NCBI GenBank assembly: GCA_945877505.1
Contig: CAMDWT010000004.1
Location: 1 to 64,000, forward strand
Reading direction: 5' to 3'
DNA length: 64,000 bases
DNA from: Crenothrix polyspora
Lineage (GTDB): Bacteria > Pseudomonadota > Gammaproteobacteria > Methylococcales > Methylomonadaceae
Position numbers and translations under genes: made by a program. Below, piece by piece: positions 30,783 to 40,825 of the stretch. Numbering within the stretch: the stretch's first letter is position 1; each line of letters starts with the position of its first letter. Below the pieces are notes generated by a model. That model had not been told where the DNA came from, did no database searches, and saw only the letters and a list, made by a program, of their open reading frames with translations.

Positions 30783-32051
30783 ATGTTGTCGAGAATAAAA
30801 AAGCGTTTTTTTCTGGTAAGTTTGGCAATTCTTTTATCAGGGTGCGCCAGTTTTGGTAAGGGCATCGCGGAAGCGGTTTTAGAAAAATCTGATACAGAAG
30901 ATGCGCGTGTTTGTCGCGTTCTTGGAAAACCTTTTTTAGGTATAACTGCTGGTCTTGCTAAGCCAAAAGGCAGAACTAAAGTATTAATGGTGCACGGTGT
31001 CGGTGATCGTTTGCCGGGTTACTCCTCAGAGTTTCTGGAAAAATTGTCAAAGGAATTAAAATTAACAGCTAAAGCCAGTTCTTATAAAGATATAGAACTA
31101 ATGTCTTTTAGTAATGCTGAAAAAAAATTGGGTAATTTACGGGTTTTTAGGCAGCAGAATGAGAACAGTAGTGAGGAGATGTGGTTTTATGAATTAACCT
31201 GGTCAGAAATAACGCGAGATCAAAAAGCACTGTTAGCGTTTGATAATTCAGGTGAATATTCATATCGCAGGGCGGAAGTTAATGATATGTTAAAAAAATT
31301 CAGTAATGATACCGGCCCTGACCCCATCATTTATTTGGGGGAAAGTAGAGATTTAATACTGAGGTCTTTTGCTCAAGCGGTATGTTGGATGAGTAAAGAT
31401 AAGTGGGAGCAAATTCCCACAGAAGGCCGACATGGTTGTGATTTTACCAATGCACTAAACGACGATTTTAGTCAGGATGAGCTTGTTTTTATCTCTCATA
31501 GCTTAGGCAGTCGTATAACGATTGATGGTTTAACGCGTATGGCTTCTATGCTTGATAAACCAGATAAAAAATCGATTTTAAATACGCTAAATAACGAAAA
31601 AAGAATAGCCTTGCAAAAAAAACAAGTGCAAATTTTTATGTTATCTAATCAGTTGCCTATGCTGCAGTTAGGTAGGGAACTTCCAGAGGTGCGCGGGCAA
31701 AAAGGCGACTATTGCAGTTCAAGCAGCGCTAGATATAACTCTCGGATGTTTGAGAAAACATCAATTATTGCTTTTAGCGATCCAAATGATTTACTAAGTT
31801 ATGCGATCCCTCACGATTTTAGTGAGAAATATCTTGATTCAAGGTTGTGCATAAATGTCACTAATGTCGATATTAATATTGCAAAGGTGTTTGATGTCTT
31901 TGGCATGGGTAGCGTTGCTAATCCTATGGAGGCTCATGTGGGTTACACTAAAGATGATAGGGTTGTCGCATTGATTGCTGGAGGCATTGGGAATGGACAT
32001 ACGGCGCCATTGATAAAAGATAAATGCCAGTGGACAGAAATCATCGATTAG
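30783..32051 (+). CDS. Lipoprotein with alpha/beta-hydrolase signature (ORF opens 30765)
   Basis: Lipobox LLSGCASF; KVLMVHGVGDRLPGY; nucleophile elbow FISHSLGSRIT. Confidence 0.7.
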   Translation: MLSRIKKRFFLVSLAILLSGCASFGKGIAEAVLEKSDTEDARVCRVLGKPFLGITAGLAKPKGRTKVLMVHGVGDRLPGYSSEFLEKLSKELKLTAKASSYKDIELMSFSNAEKKLGNLRVFRQQNENSSEEMWFYELTWSEITRDQKALLAFDNSGEYSYRRAEVNDMLKKFSNDTGPDPIIYLGESRDLILRSFAQAVCWMSKDKWEQIPTEGRHGCDFTNALNDDFSQDELVFISHSLGSRITIDGLTRMASMLDKPDKKSILNTLNNEKRIALQKKQVQIFMLSNQLPMLQLGRELPEVRGQKGDYCSSSSARYNSRMFEKTSIIAFSDPNDLLSYAIPHDFSEKYLDSRLCINVTNVDINIAKVFDVFGMGSVANPMEAHVGYTKDDRVVALIAGGIGNGHTAPLIKDKCQWTEIID

Positions 32052-32072
32052 GCGATTAAGGTTGAAATGATA

Positions 32073-32813
32073 TTAAACTTTAATCGCAATCATACAGGCG
32101 AAGTTAAACCATTGAAAATAGGTGCCAATGCGGCCAAAACCTGCTCTTTCTAAGAGTTCGTAGTTTTCATCTAAGCGATATGGAATTAAAACATTTTCTA
32201 GTGCTTCACGTTTACGCTGATTTTCGAGGTCTGTATAGCTGCTTTGGGATATTTTAAATTGTAAGTAATGGTCAATATATAGGCGGTTTAATAGGGGATC
32301 GTTCACCAGGATTTTTTCAGATAATAATACTATCCCACCAGGTTTTAATGCTTGAAAAACGGCTTTTAGGAGTTGTTCTCTGCCCATGGGTCTTACGAAC
32401 TGGAGTGTCCAGTTGAGAATGATGATATTGCAACTGGGTAATGGAGGGAGGTCACTGAGATCGGCAGTGATTAAAGACACTTTTCCGGCATTAATTTGTT
32501 CAGATAATTTTTCACGCGCTTTATCCAACATGGATGTTGAGTTGTCATAGCCTATAAATTGTGTGCTGTTTGGGCATTTTGGATGTTGAGTAAGGTATTC
32601 TAAGGTGGTGCCGGTCGAACAACCCAAATCGCAAACGACTCCCCTATTGTCGGGTAAAAAATCCATAATAAGATCAGATTGGATGCGTTGCACTTCATTA
32701 TAAAAGGGCACGCTCCTTGAGACCATATTATCAAAAACCTTGGCGACTCGCTCATCAAAGGCAAAGTCTTCTATTCTAGCGGTTTGTTGAAATACTCTAT
32801 CTTGCTCTGTCAT
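32073..32813 (-). CDS. cmoA: Carboxy-S-adenosyl-L-methionine synthase
   Basis: FDERVAKVFDNMVSRSVPFYNEVQRI; CDLGCSTGTTL; LNWTLQFV. Confidence 0.95.
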   Translation of the reverse strand: MTEQDRVFQQTARIEDFAFDERVAKVFDNMVSRSVPFYNEVQRIQSDLIMDFLPDNRGVVCDLGCSTGTTLEYLTQHPKCPNSTQFIGYDNSTSMLDKAREKLSEQINAGKVSLITADLSDLPPLPSCNIIILNWTLQFVRPMGREQLLKAVFQALKPGGIVLLSEKILVNDPLLNRLYIDHYLQFKISQSSYTDLENQRKREALENVLIPYRLDENYELLERAGFGRIGTYFQWFNFACMIAIKV

Positions 32814-33080
32814 GGGGCGTGTTTTTTAGTTACGGTTGGAGGGTTTGGATTTTATACTGTCGTAATAAAGTAGAATGAGTTGGGCACCCAATTAAACAAT
32901 ATTTTTTATTTTACTCTGAAAATTGCCGTTTGGGCGTGTTTGATAAGAAGTTAATAAAGTGATTTTGTTATTTGTCGGAGCGTTTTAATCCCACTCAGCT
33001 TTCTATGGACTTTGTTATCTAGAACTCGTGTTGCTATAAGCGTAATATGGCGTCTATTACTACTCCTAGAACTTAAAATT

Positions 33081-33443
33081 ATGATCCTATTATTTCCCTT
33101 ACGTGGTGTGCCAGAAGATGAAGCTGATGAGGTTCGTGAGTTATTAACGGCACGAAATATTGATTTTTATGAAACGACCGCAGGGAACTGGGGCATGTCT
33201 ATGCCGGGATTGTGGCTCAGGGATGCCGCAGACTTAGAGGTAGCGAGAGACATTATTAATGCTTACCAGCAGGAGCGGGTTAGGCATTCACGCGAAGAGT
33301 ATTTGCAGCGCAAACAGAAAGGGCTACACCAGACTTTTATAAGCGCTTTTATAGGACAACCTGTACGGTATTTCACGTACATTTTTGCAATGGGGCTCGT
33401 AGTTTATGCCTCTATTAAATTAGTGTTTGAGTTAGGTCTTTAG
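33081..33443 (+). CDS. DUF6164-like small membrane protein (ORF opens 33012)
   Basis: MILLFPLRGVPEDEADEVRELLTARNIDFYETTAGNWGMSMPGLWLRD, C-terminal TM. Confidence 0.75.
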   Translation: MILLFPLRGVPEDEADEVRELLTARNIDFYETTAGNWGMSMPGLWLRDAADLEVARDIINAYQQERVRHSREEYLQRKQKGLHQTFISAFIGQPVRYFTYIFAMGLVVYASIKLVFELGL

Positions 33444-33570
33444 GTTGCTGCGTTACCATTAATCCTATTTGCTTAATTAACACGTTAATTTATTGGTGTA
33501 ATGTTAGCGAAATTAGTCTCGCATACGACCTTTTATGGTCTTGCCATTTTGTACAAAGGTATAGAAGTTC

Positions 33571-33642
33571 AAGCCCTAAGTACTTTAATTACAGCTACTT
33601 CTTTGAAGTTTCAGGAATACTTAATGCAGAAGGTAAGGGCTT
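33571..33642. other. Nested inverted repeats upstream of fhc operon
   Basis: AAGCCCT (33571-33577)/AGGGCTT (33636-33642); AAGTA (33578-33582)/TACTT (33618-33622); ACTTC (33597-33601)/GAAGT (33605-33609). Confidence 0.5.
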
Positions 33643-33747
33643 TGTTTATCGAGACAGTGCTTTGAATTAAGGTTAAAATAACAAAGATAACATCACGCTT
33701 TCTATGGATGCTTGGTGAGTGAACTAAATATAATAAAGGACAACTGA

Positions 33748-35007
33748 ATGATTGAGATAACTGAAGTACCGAGTCCTTTTTGCGGTATTGGCACGGATGA
33801 TCTGACTATCAGGATTGATGGCGTAGTGCTGAAGGTCATTGAAAATGGCTGTGCAATTAATACACCTGCTTTTGAACAACCGATTACTGATATCAGTGCC
33901 AGAGTTGGTGGCAAGGAAGTCAGTCTGGAATTTGCCATTGCCAAAGCCGCAGAATTATTGAAGGAGACTAAGTTGCCCATTATTGGTGGTTGTGCAACGG
34001 ATGTAAACGGGATGCGCGGATTGTTGGCCTTAGCGGATCGGTGCGGTGCGGTTGTTGATAATATGAATTTTACGGGTGCGCGTAATAACTTTTTGGCGCT
34101 ACAAGATTCGGGCTGGATGAATACGACACTGGCCGAAGTAAAAAATCGCTGTGATTTGTTATTGGTTGTCGGTACTGATTTGGAAGCGTTTGCGCCACGG
34201 TTTTTTGAGCGCTATTTGTGGAATAAGGACTCCATGTTTCTGGATGATACTAGCCAACGCCAGGTTATTTATTTGGGTAAAGCTCCTAGTGGTCATGCAT
34301 CAACGTCACCTAATGGTCAAAAACCACAAGTTGTAGAATGTGCATCTGAGGATCTACCCGAAGTGATAGCCGTATTGAGGGCTTTGGTTAAAAGCCAAGA
34401 AATACGTGCGAACACAGTGTGCGGTTTAGCGATGGACGATTTACAAATGATTGCCAATCAATTAAAAGAGGCAAAATATGGCGTAGTCACTTGGGCGGCG
34501 GGGGCTTTAGCCTATGCGCATGCCGAGTTGACCGTTCAGAAACTTTCAGAAATGATCAAAGATATTAATAACTTAAATACCCGTTGCTCTGGTTTACCTT
34601 TAGCAGGTAAAGAGGGTGATCAAACGGCTAATCAGGTTTGTGGCTGGACGACAGGTTATCCTGCGCGTACTCGTTTTTCCAGGGGTTATCCAGAATATGA
34701 TCCTTTTCTAAATGAGACAGCGACTTTGCTGGCGAGTGGCGAAGCAGATGCTTTGGTGTGGGTGCAGGCTTTTAATGTAAATGCGGTTCCACCTGAAAGC
34801 ACCATTCCGACGATTGTTGTAGGTCGTTCGGGCATGACGTTTACTAAAGAACCGGATGTTTATATCCCTGTGGGCACACCGGGCATCGACCATGCTGGGC
34901 ATGCTTATCGCATGGATAATGTCGTTGCCATTCGGTTAAAAAAATTACGCGATTCCGGTTTGCCAAGTACCGCACAGGTATTGCATGCCCTTGAACAAGC
35001 TTTGTAG
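33748..35007 (+). CDS. fhcB: Formyltransferase/hydrolase complex subunit B (formylmethanofuran dehydrogenase B homologue)
   Basis: FmdB/FwdB-like sequence (CGIGTDDLTIRIDG, GGCATDVNGMRGLLALAD) at the head of a four-gene fhc operon. Confidence 0.93.
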   Translation: MIEITEVPSPFCGIGTDDLTIRIDGVVLKVIENGCAINTPAFEQPITDISARVGGKEVSLEFAIAKAAELLKETKLPIIGGCATDVNGMRGLLALADRCGAVVDNMNFTGARNNFLALQDSGWMNTTLAEVKNRCDLLLVVGTDLEAFAPRFFERYLWNKDSMFLDDTSQRQVIYLGKAPSGHASTSPNGQKPQVVECASEDLPEVIAVLRALVKSQEIRANTVCGLAMDDLQMIANQLKEAKYGVVTWAAGALAYAHAELTVQKLSEMIKDINNLNTRCSGLPLAGKEGDQTANQVCGWTTGYPARTRFSRGYPEYDPFLNETATLLASGEADALVWVQAFNVNAVPPESTIPTIVVGRSGMTFTKEPDVYIPVGTPGIDHAGHAYRMDNVVAIRLKKLRDSGLPSTAQVLHALEQAL

Positions 35008-35015
35008 GTAAGATA

Positions 35016-36680
35016 ATGTTGATAAAATTAACCGGTGGAACTGTTTATGATCCTGCCAGCGGGATTGATGGAAAGCTACAAGATATTTATATTCAAGACG
35101 GACGTATCATAACAAAACCGATTGAAGCGGTCGTTGACAAAGAATACGATTTAACAGGCAAGGTTGTTATGTCAGGGGCCATTGATATGCATACGCATAT
35201 CGGTGGTGGTAAAGGAAATATTGCCAGAACATTATTACCAGAGGATCATCGGCAAGATCCAGTTCATCGGAGCGATATTACAAGATCCGGTTGTGGACAT
35301 GCCATGCCCAGTACTTTTGTAACCGGTTATCGTTATGCAGAAATGGGCTACACCGCTGGCTTTGAACCTGCAGTGTTGCCAGTTAATGCACGTCAAGCCC
35401 ATATGGAAATGGCTGATATCCCTATTTTGGATAAAGGCGGTTATGTGATGTTAGGCAGTGATGATTATTTGCTGCGTATGCTCACCGCCAAAAAAGACCA
35501 GAAAGCGATTAACGATTATGTCGCATGGACAATGCATTCTGCTAAAGCCATTGGAGTTAAGGTAGTTAATCCCGGCGGAATTAATGCCTTTAAATTTAAT
35601 CAGCGCAAACTAGATCTCGATGAGAAAAATAGTCATTACGGTGTCACGCCGCGTGATATTTTGCAGGTGTTGGCAACCGCGGTTAAAGAACTCGGTGTGG
35701 TTCATCCATTGCATGTACATGGCTGTAATTTGGGTGTGCCTGGTAATGTTCAAACAACACTCGATACCATTCAGGGTATTGGTGGCTTGCCCATGCATTT
35801 AACACATATTCAGTTCCACAGTTATGGTACGGAAGGTGATTTTAAGTTCTCATCGGGTGCCGCACAGATTGCTGAAGCCATTAATAAAAATAAAAATATC
35901 ACGATAGATGTTGGTCAAATTTTGTTTGGTCAAACCGTTACGGCATCGGGTGATAATATGCGGCAACATGCGAATAATAAATTTGCCAGCCCCAATAAAT
36001 GGGTAACCATGGATATTGAATGTGATGCGGGTTGTGGCGTCGTGCCTTTTAAATACAAAGATAAAAACTTTGTAAATGCACTTCAGTGGGCAATTGGTCT
36101 TGAGACCTTTTTGCTGGTTGATGATCCTTGGCGTATTTTCTTGACGACGGATCACCCCAATGGCGCACCTTTTACCAGTTATCCTCATTTAATACGCTTG
36201 TTAATGGATAGAAGTTTCCGTAATGAAGTGTTGTCTACGATTCATCCGGAAGCTCAAAAAATGACAACACTGGCGTCTATTGAACGTGAATATACGTTAC
36301 AAGAAATTGCTATTATGACGCGTGCCGGAGCCGCTAAATTGATTGGCTTAAAAGATAGGGGCGGATTAAGTGCCGGAAATTGGGCGGATATTACGGTTTA
36401 TACAAATAATAGTGATAGACAAAAAATGTTTGAAAAGCCTGATTATGTCTTTAAAGATGGTCAGTTAGTCGTGATAAATGGCAAAGTGGTTTCTACAAAA
36501 TGGGGTACGACCCATGTCGTTAGGCCAGATTTTGATCCTTCGGTAGAAAAAGGCTTGAAAGACTATTTTGATCGTTATATGACAATGAAGTTGGGTAATT
36601 TTAAAATCAGTGATGATGAGATTACAGAAGATGGACGTGGCAGTATCACTGTGCATCCCTTGAAAGGAGATGTAGCATGA
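35016..36680 (+). CDS. fhcA: Formyltransferase/hydrolase complex subunit A
   Basis: GGTVYDPASGIDGKLQDIYIQDGRI; AIDMHTHIGGGKGNIART amidohydrolase. Confidence 0.96.
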   Translation: MLIKLTGGTVYDPASGIDGKLQDIYIQDGRIITKPIEAVVDKEYDLTGKVVMSGAIDMHTHIGGGKGNIARTLLPEDHRQDPVHRSDITRSGCGHAMPSTFVTGYRYAEMGYTAGFEPAVLPVNARQAHMEMADIPILDKGGYVMLGSDDYLLRMLTAKKDQKAINDYVAWTMHSAKAIGVKVVNPGGINAFKFNQRKLDLDEKNSHYGVTPRDILQVLATAVKELGVVHPLHVHGCNLGVPGNVQTTLDTIQGIGGLPMHLTHIQFHSYGTEGDFKFSSGAAQIAEAINKNKNITIDVGQILFGQTVTASGDNMRQHANNKFASPNKWVTMDIECDAGCGVVPFKYKDKNFVNALQWAIGLETFLLVDDPWRIFLTTDHPNGAPFTSYPHLIRLLMDRSFRNEVLSTIHPEAQKMTTLASIEREYTLQEIAIMTRAGAAKLIGLKDRGGLSAGNWADITVYTNNSDRQKMFEKPDYVFKDGQLVVINGKVVSTKWGTTHVVRPDFDPSVEKGLKDYFDRYMTMKLGNFKISDDEITEDGRGSITVHPLKGDVA

Positions 36681-37573
36681 TTATTAATGGAGTATCGATA
36701 GATGCAACGTTTGCCGAAGCATTTCCAATGAAAGCTACACGCGCAATTATTACGGCACAAAATGAAAAATGGGCGCTAATTTCTGCCCAAGCTATGACCG
36801 GCTTTGCTACTTCAGTCATCGCCTGTGGTTGCGAAGGCAGTATTGAGCGAGTGTTGGCTCCTTCAGAAACACCGGATGGTCGTCCAGGCGTATCAGTTAT
36901 GATATTTGCTATGGGCGGTAAAGGTTTGGCTAAACAGTTAGAAACTAGAGCAGGGCAGTGTGTATTGACCTCGCCAACCGCGGCATTATTTGCGGGTATT
37001 GATGGAGGGATTAGAATTCCGTTGGGTAAAAATCTACGTTATTTCGGTGATGGTTTTCAAGTCTCTAAACAAATTAGCGGCAAGCGATATTGGCGTATTC
37101 CAGTGATGGATGGTGAGTTTCTGGCTGAAGCCACTACAGGTCAAGTTGATGCAATTGGGGGGGGTAATTTTTTAGTGCTGGCGGAATCACAGCCGCAGGC
37201 TCTTGCTGCTTGCGAGGCCGCGATTGAAGAGATGCGAAAAATTCCTAATGTTATTATGCCTTTCCCCGGTGGCGTTGTTCGTTCAGGTTCTAAAGTAGGT
37301 TCAAAATACAAAACACTTGGTGCTTCAACCAATGATGCATTTTGTCCTACATTAAAAGGAATGACTAAGACAGAGTTATCACCTGAAATTGAATCGGTTA
37401 TGGAAATTGTTATTGATGGCTTAAGCAAAGAGGACATCGAAAAGGCTATGCGGGTAGGCATACAGGCGGTTTGTGATTTGGGCGCTCAGAATGGTATTAA
37501 ACGTATTAGTGCTGGAAATTACGGTGGAAAGTTAGGGCCTTTCCATTTTCATCTACAGGAGATTATGGCATGA
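36677..37573 (+). CDS. fhcD: Formylmethanofuran--tetrahydromethanopterin N-formyltransferase
   Basis: INGVSIDATFAEAFPMKATRAIITA; TSVIACGCEGSIE; overlaps fhcA and fhcC. Confidence 0.97.
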   Translation: MIINGVSIDATFAEAFPMKATRAIITAQNEKWALISAQAMTGFATSVIACGCEGSIERVLAPSETPDGRPGVSVMIFAMGGKGLAKQLETRAGQCVLTSPTAALFAGIDGGIRIPLGKNLRYFGDGFQVSKQISGKRYWRIPVMDGEFLAEATTGQVDAIGGGNFLVLAESQPQALAACEAAIEEMRKIPNVIMPFPGGVVRSGSKVGSKYKTLGASTNDAFCPTLKGMTKTELSPEIESVMEIVIDGLSKEDIEKAMRVGIQAVCDLGAQNGIKRISAGNYGGKLGPFHFHLQEIMA

Positions 37574-38382
37574 GCGCTTTAACTTTTACATTAAAACATA
37601 AACCTAATCAACGTGTTGATATGTCGCCCTTAGTCTGTAATCAGTTAATTGATATGGACTTGGAGGCTATAGCGTCCATTACCTTGCAAAGTGGTAAATG
37701 TAAATTGCGAGTTGATGAAATTTTTACCATTGAAGGTTCTGATACGCAAAATATCGTCATAAAAAACAGTATTGATACGCTGGATTTTATTGGTAAAGAT
37801 CTAATAGGTGGGAGTATTTCGGTTATTGGTGATGCGGGTGCCTATTTGGCATTTGGTTTGAATGCCGGCGAAATTAAAGTTACAGGTGATGTAGGCCTTT
37901 ATGCTGCCTGTGAAATGAAAAAAGGTTACTTGGAAGTATCGGGCAACGCAGGTGATTTTTTAGGTGCGGCACTACCAGGTAATAAAATGGGTATGAAAGG
38001 CGGTACCATTCTAATTAAAGGCAATGTGGGTGCACGTGCGGGTGATCACATGCGTCGCGGTAATATTTTGATTGAAGGTAATGCGGGTGAATATTGTGGT
38101 TCAAGAATGACAGCCGGAACCATTGCAGTAATGGGGGATACAGGACGTCATTTAGGCTATGCTATGCGTCGTGGAACCTTGTTATTGTGGAATAATCCGA
38201 TATTATCAGCTAGTTTTAATGATTGTGGTGCGCATACTTTGGCATTTCTACCGATATTGTTCGCATCATTTAAGTCATTAAATTCGCGATTTTCTGATTC
38301 ATCTATCAGTTTTAACCGAGTACAGCGTTATTCAGGAGATATGTCAGAAATAGGTCGTGGTGAAGTATTAGTTAAACTTTAA
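37570..38382 (+). CDS. fhcC: Formyltransferase/hydrolase complex subunit C
   Basis: Repeated G-x-x-G-x-x-x-G beta-helix units (IKGNVGARAGDHMRRGNILIEGNAGEYCGSRMTAGTI). Confidence 0.96.
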   Translation: MSALTFTLKHKPNQRVDMSPLVCNQLIDMDLEAIASITLQSGKCKLRVDEIFTIEGSDTQNIVIKNSIDTLDFIGKDLIGGSISVIGDAGAYLAFGLNAGEIKVTGDVGLYAACEMKKGYLEVSGNAGDFLGAALPGNKMGMKGGTILIKGNVGARAGDHMRRGNILIEGNAGEYCGSRMTAGTIAVMGDTGRHLGYAMRRGTLLLWNNPILSASFNDCGAHTLAFLPILFASFKSLNSRFSDSSISFNRVQRYSGDMSEIGRGEVLVKL

Positions 38383-38417
38383 GGTTTGACGCTATAAGGA
38401 AACTAAAAGGTAGAAAC

Positions 38418-38451
38418 AAAAAAGCCGATGTTAAACATCGGCTTTTTTGTT
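38418..38451. terminator. Bidirectional rho-independent terminator
   Basis: aaaaaagccgatg-ttaaa-catcggcttttttg between convergent fhcC and fba. Confidence 0.9.
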
Positions 38452-38468
38452 GAACAATACTTTAAAAC

Positions 38469-39548
38469 TTATAAAGTATTAACAGCGTTCAATTCTTGAA
38501 AGGCTTGTTCTAAACGGGTAACCATACCTTCTTCACCAGCACGTTGCCAAACCCGAGGATCGTAGTATTTTTTGTTAGGCTTGTCGTCTCCATCAGGATT
38601 TCCGATTTGACCTTGCAAATAGCCTTCATTTTTCTTGTAAAAACTCATAATACCTTCCCACGTTGCCCATTGGGTATCAGTATCAATGTTCATTTTCACA
38701 ACGCCATAACCAATTGATTCTTTAATTTCTTCAGCAGAAGAACCTGAACCACCGTGGAAAACAAAGTTTAATGTATTAGCTGGTATACCATATTTTTCAG
38801 ACACATATTTTTGTGAATTATCTAAAATGGTTGGCGTTAATTTAACGTTACCTGGTTTATAAACACCATGTACATTACCAAATGAAGCGGCGATAGTGAA
38901 ACGATGACTGATTTTGCTTAATTCTTCATAAGCATAAGCAACATCTTCAGGTTGCGTATAAAGTAATGAATGATCTAAATTACTATTATCAACGCCGTCT
39001 TCTTCTCCACCGGTCACACCTAATTCAATTTCAAGCGTCATGTCCATTTTAGACATACGTGCTAAATATTGACCGCAAATTTCGATGTTTTCTACCAAAC
39101 TTTCTTCAGATAAGTCCAACATGTGTGAGCTGAACAAAGGTTTTCCAGTTGCAGCGAAATGTTTTTCCCCTGCATCTAATAAGCCATCAATCCAAGGCAA
39201 AAGTTTTTTTGCTGCGTGGTCAGTATGCAAAATAACGGGTACGCCATAAGCTTCTGCCATTAAATGTACATGTTGTGCACCTGAAATAGCACCTAAAACA
39301 GCAGTTTCTTGTCCTTGTAACTTTAGGCCTTTACCAGCGACAAATTGAGCTCCACCATTTGAAAATTGGATAACAACGGGTGACTTGACTTTTGCAGCAG
39401 CTTCTAATACAGCGTTGATTGAATCTGTATTAATAACATTAACAGCCGGCATTGCAAATTTGTTTTCTTTGCAAATTGCAAAGATTTTTTGAACATCTTC
39501 ACCGGTTACGACGCCGGGTTTAACTACGTCTAAAATTTTTTGTGACAT
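38469..39548 (-). CDS. fba: Class II fructose-bisphosphate aldolase
   Basis: VILHTDHAAKKLLPWIDGLL; FVFHGGSGSSAEEI; NIDTDTQWA. Confidence 0.96.
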   Translation of the reverse strand: MSQKILDVVKPGVVTGEDVQKIFAICKENKFAMPAVNVINTDSINAVLEAAAKVKSPVVIQFSNGGAQFVAGKGLKLQGQETAVLGAISGAQHVHLMAEAYGVPVILHTDHAAKKLLPWIDGLLDAGEKHFAATGKPLFSSHMLDLSEESLVENIEICGQYLARMSKMDMTLEIELGVTGGEEDGVDNSNLDHSLLYTQPEDVAYAYEELSKISHRFTIAASFGNVHGVYKPGNVKLTPTILDNSQKYVSEKYGIPANTLNFVFHGGSGSSAEEIKESIGYGVVKMNIDTDTQWATWEGIMSFYKKNEGYLQGQIGNPDGDDKPNKKYYDPRVWQRAGEEGMVTRLEQAFQELNAVNTL

Positions 39549-39599
39549 TTTGGATCCTGTATCGGTTTATTTCGTTGAAGATTAAAGGTATAACATTTA

Positions 39600-39626
39600 G
39601 AAAGTTGTTAAAGATCAACAACTTTC
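39600..39626. other. tal-fba intergenic stem-loop
   Basis: GAAAGTTGTT-aaagatc-AACAACTTTC perfect 10 bp. Confidence 0.65.
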
Positions 39627-39643
39627 AATTGATGGTATAGGGA

Positions 39644-40630
39644 TTAACCTTCAAGGCTTGCTAAGCGAGCTGCAAGTAATTGTTCTAGTGCTTCTAAGGC
39701 AGTTGCAAAGCCACTAATGCCTTCAGCCAGTTTGTCTGTAGCCATACGGTTTTCAGCATGCATAGCTTCAAAAGTCGCTTTGTCCATTGAGATTTTTTCA
39801 ATTGACAGCATAGCTGCATTTTCTGGGTCAAGTTTACGAGGTAATTCACCTTCAGTTGCTTGTAATTCAGCCAATAGTGAAGGAGCGATCGTTAATAGAT
39901 CACTACCCGCTAATTCAGTAATTTCACCAACGTTACGGAAGCTAGCGCCCATAACTTCGGTTTTGTAACCAAATTTTTTGTAGTAGTTATAGATTTCAGT
40001 AACAGAAACTACACCTGGATCTTCAGCAGGGGCATACGAATCACGACCAGTATCTTTTTTGTACCAGTCTAGAATACGACCAACAAACGGTGAAATTAAA
40101 GTGATGCCATTTTCAGCGCAAGCAATGGCTTGGTGAAGACCAAACAAAAGGGTTAGGTTACAATGAATGCCTTCTTTTTCTAATACTGCAGCAGCTTGGA
40201 TACCTTCCCAAGTAGCTGCAATTTTAATTAATACTCTATCACGGGTTACATTGTGTGCTTCGTATTGCGCTATCAATTCACGACCTTTAGCGACGGTTGC
40301 GGTGGTGTCAAATGATAGACGAGCATCAACTTCAGTTGAAACGCGGCCAGGTATGATTTCAAGAATTTTAAGTCCGAATGAAACAGCAAGACGATCAAAC
40401 GCTAAAGAAACAACGTCTGCAGCAGATGCCGCCTGACCTAAACTTACACGTGCAGCTTTTAAAGTATCATCAACAATACCTTGGTATTGCGGCATTTGAG
40501 CGGCAGCAGTAATTAAAGAAGGATTAGTTGTAGCATCACGTGGTGTGAATGTTTCAATTGCTTGAATGTCGCCAGTATCGGCCACAACAACGGTGATTTC
40601 TTTAAGTTGTTCTAGTAAATTTTTTCCCAT
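39644..40630 (-). CDS. tal: Transaldolase
   Basis: [40 protein letters not shown]. Confidence 0.97.
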   Translation of the reverse strand: MGKNLLEQLKEITVVVADTGDIQAIETFTPRDATTNPSLITAAAQMPQYQGIVDDTLKAARVSLGQAASAADVVSLAFDRLAVSFGLKILEIIPGRVSTEVDARLSFDTTATVAKGRELIAQYEAHNVTRDRVLIKIAATWEGIQAAAVLEKEGIHCNLTLLFGLHQAIACAENGITLISPFVGRILDWYKKDTGRDSYAPAEDPGVVSVTEIYNYYKKFGYKTEVMGASFRNVGEITELAGSDLLTIAPSLLAELQATEGELPRKLDPENAAMLSIEKISMDKATFEAMHAENRMATDKLAEGISGFATALEALEQLLAARLASLEG

Positions 40631-40771
40631 GATAGGTGCCTTTTATATTTTAATGAAAAATTTGTTTAATCGCTTTTTTTATAGCTATGCGATTGTTTGA
40701 GTTGAGATCTAGTGAAAAGGTTAAAATAAGAAAAACTTCTTATCTAATTTTACTCAAATTTGGGAGAAACA

Positions 40772-40814
40772 AAAACCACAGCTTTTTCAAAAATAGATAA
40801 GCTGTGGTTTTTTC
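40772..40814 (-). terminator. Rho-independent terminator of the repeat-protein transcription unit
   Basis: AAAACCACAGCTT ... AAGCTGTGGTTTT inverted repeat with A/T tracts. Confidence 0.8.
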
Positions 40815-40825
40815 TCAGTGACTTG

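Noticed and set aside
35850-36188. Minus-strand 112-aa ORF inside fhcA
   Set aside because: Shadow of conserved fhcA; no independent support.
37141-37461. Minus-strand 106-aa ORF inside fhcD
   Set aside because: Shadow of conserved fhcD.
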